Notes: generated by a model from the letters alone, not told the origin. A stretch of DNA of 64,000 nt from Neobacillus pocheonensis (GCA_023702235.1 JAMQCR010000001.1:3472001-3536000); one strand, 5' to 3'; shown: positions 42,071 through 52,044, counted from the first letter of the stretch. Translations and numbers: made by a program.

Positions 42071-42385
42071 TTAAAATTCGGGTAAGTGATCAAGATTATT
42101 TTCTTTTATCCCATCTGGTTCGCTGCGGATAATATCTCTTCCATATTTATGGAAAACATCTATATGAGCAACCTTCCCTGCTTTTGCTTCATCTAGAGCA
42201 GTAATATAATCCAGCTCACGTCCAGAGCTCGTCTTAAAGGCAATAATGTCTCCATCTTCGTTTTTCCTAACAGCTACGAATTCTTCCTTTCCGTCAGAGT
42301 TACTCTGATTTGCTTCCACATGTGCTTGCTGTTCACTTTGCTGCTTATACTGGTCATAAATTTTTTCGAAATCCTGTTGTTCCAT
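42071..42385 (-). CDS. DUF3892 domain protein
   Basis: 104 residues from the ATG at 42385, which has GGAGGTG eight bases upstream; the longer frame to 42454 lacks a site. The C-terminal half (FVAVRKNEDGDIIAFKTSSGRELDY...AKAGKVAHIDVFHKYGRDIIRSEPDG) is a DUF3892 domain, a small conserved Firmicutes domain of unknown function. The N-terminal 40 residues are Gln/Glu-rich and probably helical. It faces leuD convergently. Confidence 0.78.
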   Translation of the reverse strand: MEQQDFEKIYDQYKQQSEQQAHVEANQSNSDGKEEFVAVRKNEDGDIIAFKTSSGRELDYITALDEAKAGKVAHIDVFHKYGRDIIRSEPDGIKENNLDHLPEF

Positions 42386-42702
42386 TCCTGCCACCTCCAA
42401 ACATTGGTTAGTATTTTCCTTATAGGTAAAATTATGTACCTGTGGAGAGAGCAAATTGTTAAAGCATTTTCAAAATTATCGTTTTCTAACGGGTTTGGCA
42501 TTCCCTTCATTAATTTGATTTGCTTCCTATTTTCCTATGTAGATTTAAAAAAGAATGGAAAATCCACATGGGATCTAAATCGGGGACGGTAATTTTATAC
42601 GGAGATGTTATTTTTCTGCGAATTCTTCTTGTTCGCCTATTTCCTATTACCTTGCTGATTACCTGGTTTTAAAAAATTCAGCATTTTACTTTCCTTTTAG
42701 CT

Positions 42703-42747
42703 AAAAAAAGGCAAGCACCAAAGATACCACTTATCTTTGGCGCTTCC
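42703..42747 (-). terminator. Terminator of the DUF1836 gene, overlapping its 3' end
   Basis: Read leftward, GAAGCGCCAAAGATA pairs with TATCTTTGGTGCTT and is followed by seven T. The stem starts inside the last codons. Confidence 0.8.
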
Positions 42748-43321
42748 CGTCCTTTTCTACTACGATTTCATCGACAAGCTTTTCTGCTACTTTTCGATAT
42801 AAGTTACTCATATGAACGAGTGTCGAAATCATTAACACCTGCTCAAGATTCGGAGAATTTACATCTTCCGTCTTGTTCACGGCATCCTTTACTTCCTTAA
42901 CCCTGGCATCCATATCCTCTCTAAAATCGACAACATTTTTGCTTGTCAAATTGAGATAGCTTTTATAAAACGAATCTACCTTACCATCCTCTTTGATGAT
43001 TTTTTTATTGATCCCATCAAGTGTTGTTTTAATATCATTGATCGATAATGCCCCTTTTAACTGATAGATCAGGCTCATCAAGATAAGATGCTCTTTCGAA
43101 TATTTTTTGTTCTGAATCGGAAAAATCAGCTTTCCTTTGGCATAGTTATTGATCATTGTTTTGGTTAGAACTTTTTCTTCTTCATTCCGTTTCGATTCCC
43201 CAAATTTATTTTCAAATAATTGGATTACCTGATCCATGTATAAATCTATTTCGGGAATTTCTTCTAAAGAAAGGCTTGTTTCTAGTCCTAGTTGTTCGAT
43301 AATCGTTTTGATATTGTCCAT
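42731..43321 (-). CDS. DUF1836 domain protein
   Basis: 196 residues of the DUF1836 family, a Firmicutes helical protein with a predicted helix-turn-helix-like N-terminal half (VLTKTMINNYAKGKLIFP, YSKEHLILMSLIYQLKGALSINDIK). The C-terminal half is a long helical region. The arrangement resembles MerR-like winged regulators, but no target is known. No cotranscribed partner is evident. Confidence 0.75.
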   Translation of the reverse strand: MDNIKTIIEQLGLETSLSLEEIPEIDLYMDQVIQLFENKFGESKRNEEEKVLTKTMINNYAKGKLIFPIQNKKYSKEHLILMSLIYQLKGALSINDIKTTLDGINKKIIKEDGKVDSFYKSYLNLTSKNVVDFREDMDARVKEVKDAVNKTEDVNSPNLEQVLMISTLVHMSNLYRKVAEKLVDEIVVEKDGKRQR

Positions 43322-43451
43322 GCTAAAAACCCCGTTCTAATTAATATCTACTTTTATTATACATTTTGAAGTAAGCATTGACTAGCTAACGTTTTATTAG
43401 TATGATTATATGTAGTTACAAAAACTACATGCTGTATTGGGGGTATTTAAA

Positions 43452-44099
43452 ATGAATCAACACATTCGGGAACCTATCAATGGACTTACCCACCTAGCTG
43501 GAGCGATTTTATCGTTTGTCGGACTCCTTGCAATGGTGATTAAAGCTGCAATGACAACTTCATCCTCACTGGCAATCTCTGCTGTAATCATCTTCGGCGT
43601 GAGCATGATCCTTCTTTATTCGGCATCAGCAACTTATCACATGGTGATTGCACGAGATAAAGTTATCGCCTTTTTACGACGACTCGACCATTCGATGATT
43701 TTCATCCTAATTGCTGGAACGTACACGCCTTTTTGCTTTATTAGCTTAAACGGACAAACGGGTTGGATTCTCTTTTCGATTATTGCCTCCGTTGCGATCT
43801 GTGGGGTTGTTTTTAAAATGGTATGGTTTAAATGTCCTCGCTGGATTTCTACAGCATTATATTTAGCGATGGGCTGGATGATTGTGTTTGTTTCCTCACC
43901 ACTTACTGGTAGTTTAAATCCGTACGGTTTGTTCCTTTTGTTTCTGGGAGGAATTTTCTACACGATTGGCGGGGTAATTTACGGGGCAAAGCCAAAGTTT
44001 TTAGAATTAAAATATATGGGCTTTCACGAGATTTTCCATATTTTTATATTACTCGGCAGTTTGGCGCATTTCTTATGTGTTTTCTTATTTGTTATTTAA
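43452..44099 (+). CDS. Hemolysin III family (PAQR/YqfA-like) membrane protein
   Basis: 215 residues with seven hydrophobic helices. The ATG at 43452 follows GGGGGT; the TTG at 43437 overlaps that site. Family motifs are REPINGLTHLAGA, SATYHM, RRLDHSMIFILIAGTYTPF and the C-terminal HEIFHIFILLGSLAHF with the metal-binding histidines. Bacterial members are implicated in membrane fluidity rather than haemolysis. Confidence 0.88.
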   Translation: MNQHIREPINGLTHLAGAILSFVGLLAMVIKAAMTTSSSLAISAVIIFGVSMILLYSASATYHMVIARDKVIAFLRRLDHSMIFILIAGTYTPFCFISLNGQTGWILFSIIASVAICGVVFKMVWFKCPRWISTALYLAMGWMIVFVSSPLTGSLNPYGLFLLFLGGIFYTIGGVIYGAKPKFLELKYMGFHEIFHIFILLGSLAHFLCVFLFVI

Positions 44100-44102
44100 A
44101 TG

Positions 44103-44138
44103 AAAAAATCGACCTTGAATATCAAAGGTCGATTTTTT
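44103..44138. terminator. Bidirectional terminator between convergent genes
   Basis: A perfect 14-bp stem AAAAAATCGACCTT/AAGGTCGATTTTTT. It ends the HlyIII gene and overlaps the 3' end of the DUF488 gene. Confidence 0.88.
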
Positions 44139-44502
44139 CATTTATTCTTCTTAGCAGCTCTTCTAGAAGAACCCGGGCATGGTTATGAATCGGGTCCTTC
44201 GCTGCGTATAAAAGGGTTACTCTGTTATTTGTGGCAAGGGTAATAATTTGTTCAACAGCACGGGATTGCTGTTCATTTGATTGGAGCTCCATAAGGTATT
44301 TATCCCGGAATTCTGCAAACCTCTCCGGCTTATGGCCAAACCATTTTCGCAGTTCATGGCTTGGAGCGATGTCCTTTACCCATCGCGTCAATTTCGCGTC
44401 CTCTTTAGTAATTCCACGCGGCCACAATCGGTCAATTAAAATACGATAGCCATCTACTTCACTTGATGGGTCGTATATTCTTTTTAAAAATAAATCTCTC
44501 AT
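44122..44502 (-). CDS. DUF488 family protein (YeaO-like)
   Basis: 126 residues of the DUF488 family: KRIYDPSSEVDGYRILIDRLWPRGITKEDAKLTRWVKDIAPS is the conserved front half, FGHKPERFAEFRDKY the middle and LLYAAKDPIHNHARVLLE the end. Function is unknown. It is a stand-alone leftward gene. Confidence 0.87.
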   Translation of the reverse strand: MRDLFLKRIYDPSSEVDGYRILIDRLWPRGITKEDAKLTRWVKDIAPSHELRKWFGHKPERFAEFRDKYLMELQSNEQQSRAVEQIITLATNNRVTLLYAAKDPIHNHARVLLEELLRRINEKIDL

Positions 44503-44579
44503 CAGATTGCCTCGATTTTTATCAAACGTTTGATTCGTTTTTTTACGAATTCATTATAGCCTTTATTGTTTGATTAAAT

Positions 44580-45997
44580 CTATTTTTTAAAACTAATTAA
44601 CTTCATCTCTGTCATTTCTTCGATTGCATATTTCAATCCTTCACGGCCAATTCCGCTTTCCTTCACACCGCCATATGGCATGTGGTCAACACGGAAGGTT
44701 GGGATGTCATTAACCATTACGCCGCCCACTTCTAGCTCTTCAGCTGCTTTTAGGGCTGTAAAGACATTGTTGGTATAAATTCCTGCTTGAAGCCCGTATC
44801 TCGAATCATTTACATAATGAATTGCTTCATCTACCGATGATATTTTGTTTATTAAAACAATTGGAGCAAAGACCTCTTGGCAGGAAACCTTTTCTTTTGG
44901 ATCCACATTTAATAAAACCGTAGGCTCGACGATATTACCTTCACGCCCGCCTCCTGCAGCAACAATTGCACCGGACTGTCTTGCTTCCTCAATCCATTGA
45001 AGCGTTCGATCCACATCTTTAGGACTGATCAAGGCAGATACTTCTGTTTCCGGATCTAGCGGGCTGCCTAATTTTAAGCTTTGTGCTTTGGCAACAAATT
45101 TTTCAACGAATTCATCATACAGTTCTTCATGAACATAGGCTCGTTGCAAGGAAATACAAACCTGGCCAGCAAAGGAGAAAGCCCCGGTTACGGCTCTTGG
45201 AATAATCGAATCGATATCAACCCCCTTATCGACGATTAACGCTGAGTTCGAACCAAGCTCGAGTGTCACCTTTTTTAATCCGGCTTTGCTGCGCAGTCCA
45301 ATTCCGACTGCAGGACTGCCGGTAAACGTAATAGCTTTTACCCGATCATCGTGAATCAAACGATCCCCAACAACCCCCCCGCTGCCTGTTACCACATTCA
45401 GTGCCCCTTTAGGTAAGCCGGCTTCTTGAAGTAATTCCGCTAAATATAAAGAAGTCAATGGCGTTTGCGATGCCGGTTTTAAGACTATCGTATTTCCTGC
45501 AGCAATCGCCGGCCGACCTTGTCGGCCACCAGATTCATTGGAAAGTTAAACGGAGTGATAGCGGCAACAACACCGATCGGCTGACGAATCGTAAAGGAAA
45601 TCCGGTCCTCTCCGCCTGGAGCAGCATCCATTGGAATGGTTTCTCCGTGAATCCGTCTCGCTTCTTCTGCAGCAAATTTATACGTCATAATGGTTCTTGC
45701 AACCTCAGCCTTCGCAGTAGTCCAAGGCTTTGCGGCTTCCAATGCAAGCAATCGCACACACTCTTCTTCATTTTTTGTCATTAACTCTACTAGTCTTTCT
45801 AAAATGGATGCCCTTTGATGTGCTGGCATTTTCGCCATAATTGGTCTGGCCTTTTCGGCTGCTGCAATCGCTGTATCGACTTCTTTTGCATCGGCATAAG
45901 CAATTTCTGCCAGCAGTTCATTATTATAAGGACTGTGCAACGGGCGGTACTCTTTCGCTTCCACCCATTCTCCATTTATGAATAAATGTTTTCTCAT
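44580..45997 (-). CDS. NAD(P)-dependent aldehyde dehydrogenase, probable succinate-semialdehyde type (frameshifted)
   Basis: Aldehyde dehydrogenase, probably oxidising the semialdehyde made by the adjacent GabT. The ATG at 45997 has AGGAG eight bases upstream. The N-terminal part includes TPFNFPMNLVADKVG. The C-terminal part includes the catalytic Glu in VTLELGSNSALIV, the nucleophile in FAGQVCISLQR, and PFGG-like MPYGGVKESGIGREG. One C is missing at a GGCC (about 45511, GGCCGGCG), which breaks KVGPAIAAGNTIVLKPA. Restored length is about 472 residues. It lies 10-20 bp after gabT. Substrate is inferred from context. Confidence 0.85.
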
Positions 45998-46015
45998 CGT
46001 TACCACTCCTATTCG

Positions 46016-47362
46016 TTATACTAACTGTTTTAAGACTCCTTCAATAACATCGAGTGCTTCATCAAGTTGATCATCCGTGATGACAAGCGGCGAAAGGAAG
46101 CGTAATACATTCCCATAAAGTCCGGCGCTAAGGACAATGACACCCCGTTTGTTACATTCCTGGACCACTCTTGCTGTTAGGTCTTTATCAGGCTCTTTCG
46201 TTAGCAGATCTTTTACAAGTTCCACTGCACACATGGCGCCCAAGCCGCGAACATCACCAATCACATCGAACGTATCCTTCAAGCTATTAAAGCGGGATAC
46301 TATTTTTTCCCCAATAACATTGGCACGGTCAACCAGCTTTTCTTCATCAATCATTTCAATGACCTTTACCCCAGCAACACATCCCAATGGACTGCCGCCA
46401 TACGTACCGCCTATTTCACCCGGTGCTGCTGCATCCATAATTTCCGCACGTCCTGTTACAGCACTAATCGGAAGGCCCGCTGCAATTGACTTCGACATCG
46501 TCATAATGTCTGGAACAACATCAAAGTGCTCGATGGCAAACATTTTCCCTGTGCGCCCAAAGCCCGTTTGGATTTCATCCGCTATAAAAAGAATACCATG
46601 CTTTTCACAAATCCGCTTCACACCTTGAACAAATGTCTTAGATGGAATAATAAATCCACCCTCGCCTTGAACAGGCTCCATAATGATCGCGGCAATTTCT
46701 TCAGCAGGTACTTCAGATAAGAAAAAGTCTTCCAACTGGTTTAATAGATTTTGATCTAGCTCTTCTGCAGTTACGCCAAATGGTGCACGATAATAATATG
46801 GATAGCGAGCCTTATATGTGTCAGGTGCAAATGGACCGAAACCAAACTTATAAGGTTTCACTTTACTGGTTAGGGACATAGCTAACAAGGTTCTGCCATG
46901 GAAGCCTCTATCAAAAGAGATAATTGCCTTCCTGCCAGTATATTTACGAGCTATCTTAACGGCATTTTCTACGGCTTCTGCTCCGCTATTGAGGAAGAAT
47001 GTCTTTTTTGCATGTGTACCAGGTGTAATTTCATTTAACTTTTCTGCAAGTTCAATATAAGGCTCATACATCATCACGTTAAAGCCAGGATGGATATACT
47101 TTTGAATTTGTTCTGTTAATGCTTCTACTACCTTTGGCGGGCAATGCCCTGCATTTAGTGTACCAATCGCACCACCTAAATCAATGAATACATTCCCATC
47201 CACATCTTCTAGGAGCGCGCCTTTTCCTTTGGCAGCAAACGATGGTACAGTATTAGAAACCCCTTGAGGGACATTATTGGCTCTTCTTTCTAATAGAGAT
47301 GAAGATTTTGGCCCTGGAATGGATGTCTTTAGTTCAATTGATTTAATAGAAGTTGTTTTCAT
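46016..47362 (-). CDS. gabT: 4-aminobutyrate aminotransferase (class III)
   Basis: PLP class III transaminase, 448 residues, transferring the amino group of GABA to 2-oxoglutarate. The ATG at 47362 follows AAGGGGAAA. Motifs: NSGAEAVENAVKIARKYTGR, FDRGFHGRTLLAMSLTS, EPVQGEGGFIIP, ADEIQTGFGRTGK and the PLP lysine in TMSKSIAAGLP. A -24/-12 promoter lies 50 bp upstream with a perfect inverted repeat beyond it, so it is probably switched on by the sigma-54 activator encoded at 50197-51997. Confidence 0.9.
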   Translation of the reverse strand: MKTTSIKSIELKTSIPGPKSSSLLERRANNVPQGVSNTVPSFAAKGKGALLEDVDGNVFIDLGGAIGTLNAGHCPPKVVEALTEQIQKYIHPGFNVMMYEPYIELAEKLNEITPGTHAKKTFFLNSGAEAVENAVKIARKYTGRKAIISFDRGFHGRTLLAMSLTSKVKPYKFGFGPFAPDTYKARYPYYYRAPFGVTAEELDQNLLNQLEDFFLSEVPAEEIAAIIMEPVQGEGGFIIPSKTFVQGVKRICEKHGILFIADEIQTGFGRTGKMFAIEHFDVVPDIMTMSKSIAAGLPISAVTGRAEIMDAAAPGEIGGTYGGSPLGCVAGVKVIEMIDEEKLVDRANVIGEKIVSRFNSLKDTFDVIGDVRGLGAMCAVELVKDLLTKEPDKDLTARVVQECNKRGVIVLSAGLYGNVLRFLSPLVITDDQLDEALDVIEGVLKQLV

Positions 47363-47410
47363 GTTATTTCCCCTTCCCATTTTAAAAAGTATTTACTTAC
47401 TATTATCTAA

Positions 47411-47427
47411 TGCAAAATTCATGCCAA
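47411..47427 (-). promoter_or_regulatory. Sigma-54 promoter of gabT
   Basis: Reading leftward, TTGGCAT-GAATT-TTGCA fits the -24/-12 consensus (TTGGCAC-N5-TTGCA) with one mismatch and the required 10 nt between GG and GC. Confidence 0.8.
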
Positions 47428-47478
47428 GTTCTCAAATCCCATAAAAGCTATCCTTGTTCCATACACATAATAACAATC

Positions 47479-47512
47479 ATTCAAAAATGAATAACATCAT
47501 TCATTTTTGAAT
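47479..47512. promoter_or_regulatory. Proposed enhancer (UAS) for the gabT sigma-54 promoter
   Basis: Perfect inverted repeat ATTCAAAAATGAAT, 6 nt, ATTCATTTTTGAAT. It lies about 50-85 bp upstream of the gabT -24 element and overlaps the nitrilase stop codon. The same 14-mer recurs at 50140-50153 upstream of the second sigma-54 promoter. No T run follows, so an operator is more likely than a terminator. Confidence 0.6.
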
Positions 47513-48296
47513 AAGAGCTGGCCTACGATCTGCTAAATAACTAAAAACAGATGTTGATTTTTCTATCTCCGCTAAAGAAATCTCAATGATTTTAACAGAT
47601 TCTACATCCTCTTCTATTTCCGCAATCAGCTTTCCATCCGGCCCAATCACCGCGCTTTGACCACGGTACTGATATTTTTCATTTGAACCTATCCGGTTGC
47701 AGTAAACCACAAAAAATTGGTTTTCTAGTGCTCTTGCCTGAATAAACAATCGGTGAATATATTCATATGGCGCCATATTAGCAGAATTCACGATTAGAAG
47801 ATTAACACCTTTCATGGCCAATTCTCTCGCAGGTTCAGGAAATTCAATATCATAGCAGGTTAAGAGCCCGATTGATAAACTTTCTAACTCTATTTTTGTC
47901 CATTCCTCTCCAGGGCTAAAAAGTTGTTTTTCTTCTGTAAAAAGGTGAGTCTTTCGATAATAAGCTAGGGCCTGTCCATTTTTATTCATGAAACAGGTTG
48001 TAATATACATTTCCTCTTCGGAAACATACTCTGGGAAGGAATAGACCAAAGAAACCGGATAGGTCTTCAACATTGGCTGAATTCGTCTAAAACTTTCTCC
48101 ATCACGAGGTTCAGCGAGTGTTCTCATTTGCTCATTAGAGACCAACCCAGTTAAGTTCAATTCAGGTAAAACCAGGATATCTGCAGATTCTTCAGAGGCT
48201 TTTTTGAGAGGCCTCCTCCATTTTCGTTAAATTTTTCTCTTTATTTCCATCAATAACAGAAAGCTGTGCTATAGCGATTCTCCATGTTTTTTCCAT
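47501..48296 (-). CDS. Nitrilase-superfamily carbon-nitrogen hydrolase (frameshifted)
   Basis: Amidase-type enzyme of the nitrilase fold. ATG at 48296 follows GGAGGACC. The Glu lies in LVLPELNLTG, the Lys in YRKTHLFTEEKQLFSPG and the nucleophile in LLTCYDIEFPEPAR, so the triad is complete. Frames change near the GGCC at 48210 (GGAGGCCTCTC), where one base is extra or two are missing; restored length is about 264 residues. It lies between the permease and gabT in the catabolic cluster. It might release GABA or another amine from an amide such as gamma-glutamyl or guanidino compounds; this is inference. Confidence 0.82.
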
Positions 48297-48324
48297 GAGG
48301 GTCCTCCTACTCAAATAAAGAAGA

Positions 48325-48351
48325 GGCTCCAAATCTTATTCGTTTGGAGCC
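48325..48351 (-). terminator. Hairpin between permease and nitrilase genes
   Basis: A perfect 9-bp stem GGCTCCAAA/TTTGGAGCC followed leftward by TCTTCTTT. It is probably a partial terminator. Confidence 0.55.
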
Positions 48352-48385
48352 GCAATCCTGAAATTCCTACTCTACCAATAAAGTC

Positions 48386-49738
48386 TTACACTGCTTCATC
48401 AATTTTTTCAAAATCCATTTCCGGTGGCTGGTTTTTAAACATTTTTGTAAGTAGGAGCAAGTATGTAAATCCTATTGCAGCCCAAATCCCACCTAAAATC
48501 AATGCATTTTTGTCTAAATTTATTAATAACCAAAAGTCAAAACCCACTCCAAGTGCCGGAAATAATAGGAAAAATACGTTGTCTTTTCCTGACCTTCTTT
48601 TTCCTTTAACATAATAATGAGCAATGACTGAAACATTTACTAAAGTAAATGCGATGAAAGCACCAAAGTTAATAAAAGAAGTGGAAGTCGATACATTAAG
48701 CTTTAATGCTAACAAACCTATGATTGCCACAATGATAATGTTGAGTACAGGCGTTTTAAACTTAGGATGTAGATACCCAAAGATTTTCTTAGGCAATACC
48801 GAATCACGTCCCATCGCAAACAACAATCTCGATGCACTAGCCTGTGCCGAAATTCCAGATGCAAATTGAGCAATAATGATACCAGCTAGAAAAATGGAGC
48901 TAAACAAATTCCCGCCAATTTGTTTGGCAATTTCGAAGCCTGCTGAATCTATACTTTTAAAATTATTAAAATTAGGGTGTACTAATTGAGTGAAGTACGA
49001 TGAAACGACGAAAATAACCCCACCAATTACTGTTGTAAGAATAATCGCTCTTGGAATGTTTTTTTCGGGGTGAATGGCATCTTCGGTAAATGTTGAAATC
49101 GCATCAAAGCCTAGGAATGAATAACATGCGATCGAAGCCCCAGCAAGGACAAACGATAACGATACGTTTCCATTGATGAAGGGGTTGATTGAAACCAGTG
49201 TAGCCTCACCCATGCCGCCTGCTATACTTTTAATACTTAAAATAATAAAGAAGGCAATGACTAAAAATTGAAATACCATCATCAACGAGTTAACTTTGGT
49301 ACTCAATTTAATTCCGAATATATTGATTACGGTAGTCACTAAAATAAATGATAATACCCATAGCCAGGTTGGCACTGCAGGAAAGGCGGCATTTAAATAA
49401 GCGCTTCCAATTAGCCATATCGCCATCGGAATGAACACATAGTCTAGAAGGGTTGCCCATCCTACCATAAATCCTAGGTGCGGATTGAGTGATTTCCTCG
49501 TGTAGGTATAGGCCGACCCAGCAACAGGATAAGCTTTAACCATTTGGGTATAACTGAAAGCGGTAAAAAACATTGCTACTAGAGCGACAAGATAAGCGCT
49601 CGCCTCGAGTCCATGTGTCGCTTGAGCAACTGTACCATATATTCCAAATACAATCATCGGCGCCAAATAGGCTAGTCCAAAAAGGACCAAGTGGGAAAGG
49701 GTTAGTGAACGTTCCAGTGATACCTCTCGACTTTTCAT
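48386..49738 (-). CDS. APC-family permease resembling putrescine importer PuuP
   Basis: 450-residue, 12-helix APC transporter. Motifs LVLFGLAYLAPMIVFGIYG, AGSAYTYTRKSLNPHLGFMVGW and FLGFDAISTFTEDAIHPEKNIPRA are like those of the PuuP putrescine/GABA importer branch. It is followed by nitrilase, gabT and aldehyde dehydrogenase genes, so a GABA- or polyamine-related substrate is likely. Its transcription should start from the sigma-54 promoter at 50062-50077, leaving a 310-nt leader in which nothing else was recognised. Confidence 0.83.
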   Translation of the reverse strand: MKSREVSLERSLTLSHLVLFGLAYLAPMIVFGIYGTVAQATHGLEASAYLVALVAMFFTAFSYTQMVKAYPVAGSAYTYTRKSLNPHLGFMVGWATLLDYVFIPMAIWLIGSAYLNAAFPAVPTWLWVLSFILVTTVINIFGIKLSTKVNSLMMVFQFLVIAFFIILSIKSIAGGMGEATLVSINPFINGNVSLSFVLAGASIACYSFLGFDAISTFTEDAIHPEKNIPRAIILTTVIGGVIFVVSSYFTQLVHPNFNNFKSIDSAGFEIAKQIGGNLFSSIFLAGIIIAQFASGISAQASASRLLFAMGRDSVLPKKIFGYLHPKFKTPVLNIIIVAIIGLLALKLNVSTSTSFINFGAFIAFTLVNVSVIAHYYVKGKRRSGKDNVFFLLFPALGVGFDFWLLINLDKNALILGGIWAAIGFTYLLLLTKMFKNQPPEMDFEKIDEAV

Positions 49739-50061
49739 TAAAATCCCCCTTAAATATCTTTAATTAACGTCATAGAATAGGAAAATCGTATCATAGGGCA
49801 CACTTACAATTAATGGTAGGGAAGATTCCGTATGATGAATATAAGTAAATTGGTTATTAAGTTTTGAGCCTTTTTAAAGCTCATATTTGATTGACTAATT
49901 TTCCTAGTTCGAATAATCTGAATTTTTTAGTTAAATTTTCCCTATTAAATTACAAAATGATTTGCCTACCCCTTCCTGCCCCCCTTATTTCTAATCATTT
50001 GTAAAATATCTTCCCTACATTCCCTTGAAAATCTTAATAGAATAGCGGTTACATTCTATTA

Positions 50062-50077
50062 TGCAATTATTGTGCCA
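50062..50077 (-). promoter_or_regulatory. Sigma-54 promoter of the permease gene
   Basis: Reading leftward, TGGCAC-AATAA-TTGCA is a perfect -24/-12 element with the correct 10 nt between GG and GC. Confidence 0.87.
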
Positions 50078-50133
50078 TTCTATTAAAAGGCGACGAATTA
50101 TGATTTCTCCACTTCGTTGAAGGCAAAAAGTAA

Positions 50134-50182
50134 ATTGCTCATTCATTTTTGAATATCAATTATTCAAAAGTGAATGAGCAAT
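50134..50182. promoter_or_regulatory. Proposed enhancer (UAS), also a possible terminator of the activator gene
   Basis: A long inverted repeat with arms ATTGCTCATTCATTTTTGAA and its near-complement (one mismatch) around a short centre. It contains ATTCATTTTTGAAT, the same 14-mer as at 47479-47512. It lies 57-105 bp upstream of the permease -24 element and 15 bp after the activator stop. Both roles are possible. Confidence 0.6.
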
Positions 50183-50196
50183 TTTGAAAAAACTAT

Positions 50197-51997
50197 TTAT
50201 ACTTTAGCTCCCATTTGATTGTTCTTTAGTTTGTTATAAAGCCTGCTAATCGTTGGCTGGCTCACTTCTAACACTTCTGCCACTTTGGTTAGGGTCGTGT
50301 ATTTCGAAAGGGCTAAATCAAGAAGCTGTTTTTCTGTTTCTTGGACAGCATGAGTTAAAGGGATAATAGAACGGACTTCAACTGGATTTTGGCTCTTCTT
50401 TCGGTTGTCCAAAATTTTCACAAGATCATTGGCCGTAATCATTTGATTTGCTGTAATGACCATTGCTCTTTCCGTTACATTTTGTAATTGCCTTATATTC
50501 CCTGGCCACTTGTATGCTTTTAACATTTCCATTGCATCTTCTGAAAAATGCTTTTTAGTAGTAAATCGATCATTATAATATTCTAGAAAGTGATAAATCA
50601 GATGTTCGATATCTTCCATTCTCTCACGCAAAGGTGGCACCATTAAAGGTATAACATGAATCCGGTAAAATAAGTCCTCACGGAACGTTCCTTCGTTTAC
50701 CATTTCCTCTAAGTTTTTATTTGTTGCAGTAATAATTCGAATATGAATTGGAATAGGTTTCGTTCCACCAATTTTCATAATCTCGCGCTCTTGAATGGCC
50801 CTTAGAAGCTTTACTTGTAAATTTAGCGGTAATTCACCTATCTCATCAAGAAAAAGGGTTCCTTCATTGGCTAATTCGAATAATCCTTTTTTTCCTTGGT
50901 TGAGAGCACCGGTAAAGGCACCTTTTTCATAACCAAACAGTTCACTTTCTAACAGATTTTCTGGAATCGAACCACAATTTATCCGGATAAAGGGCTTTTC
51001 CGCTCTAGGGCTCAATTGATGGATGGAATGGGCAATTAATTCTTTCCCGACACCCGACTCCCCGTAAATGGTAACCGTCGATTCTACTTGAGCAACTCGC
51101 TCGACTTCAAACATCAAATTTTTCATTTGTTCGGATTGATAGATAATCCTCTTATCATTTCCTTGATTAATCTTCCTTAAGATATCAACTTCTCTACGGT
51201 ATTGCTCTTTTAGTGTCTTCGCCTCCTCAAGCTCTTTCTCTAATTTCGTTACTTCTGTAATATCACGAGAGGCAATGACAATTCGTTCTAATTCTTTCCT
51301 TTGATTAAAAATCGGATTGCCAACAGCTAGAATTTTCCGTCCCATTCGATTATGTTGAACAATGGAGATTTTCTTTTTCTTCTATTACTTTTCTGGTTAC
51401 AGATGGCTTAAACCAGCCTTTTTCTTCAAGGTCTAGAATATTTTCGCCAATAACAGTCTGCGGGTTAACACCCCATAAATTGTGGGTGCTTCGGTTAGAA
51501 ACTCTGATTATTTTCCCTAACGGGTCTACGACTAGGACTTCATCGTATATGGAGTCAACAATCGCTTCTAAATCTGTAGTCATAGCCCTTAAATTTTTCG
51601 AATATGTCTGCTTTAAATAATCGATTTCTAATGATTTACTGTCTACCCAACCAATCATTTGACCTTTTTCATCGACGATAAGGGCATATAAGAAATCATG
51701 AACTGAAATGGAAAAGTCCTCATTGTACGCTAAAGTTATAAAATCTGTGCTATAAACTAACCTTTGGTCAAGCTTGCCTATTTGCATGAGAAGGTGATGA
51801 CTATCGCAAATACCAATAAGCTTCTCTCCTGTTTTTATAACTAGTAATTGTGAGTTAAGTTGAATCATAAAATCTAAGGCTTCCTTAACGGTAGATAAGT
51901 CATCTATTATGGCAAAGTATTTATTATAATCCAAGCGCATTTCTCCCTTTCCATCCATTAAAATCATTATGTTCAAATAATTCTTAACTATCATCAT
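50197..51997 (-). CDS. Sigma-54-dependent activator with CBS-like, PAS, AAA+ and Fis-type domains (frameshifted)
   Basis: Enhancer-binding protein. The N-terminal 120 residues look like a CBS-type pair, followed by a PAS domain ([20 protein letters not shown]). The AAA+ core has Walker [13 protein letters not shown], the sigma-54 contact motif GAFTGA, Walker [13 protein letters not shown] and the R-finger region [14 protein letters not shown]. The C-terminus has a Fis-type HTH ([22 protein letters not shown]). The frame breaks inside or just after PAS at about 51350. Start is uncertain: 51997, or ATG 51940 with AAAGGGAG upstream. It probably controls the two sigma-54 promoters of this cluster. 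Confidence 0.87.
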
Positions 51998-52016
51998 GAT
52001 AACACGGTTCCATAGA

Positions 52017-52044
52017 AAAAGTCGCTACAGGAGCGACTTTTTTA
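52017..52044. terminator. Bidirectional-type terminator
   Basis: A perfect 11-bp stem AAAAAGTCGCT/AGCGACTTTTT with a short loop. It lies between the MFS gene stop and the activator gene start, ending leftward transcription from the MFS gene. Confidence 0.75.

Noticed and set aside
42320..42592. + strand open frame over the DUF3892 gene start
   Set aside because: It is antisense to a gene with a clear ribosome site and has no domain or ribosome site of its own.
45458..45784. + strand frame opposite the aldehyde dehydrogenase break
   Set aside because: It is a shadow of the dehydrogenase gene; the protein has no recognisable features.
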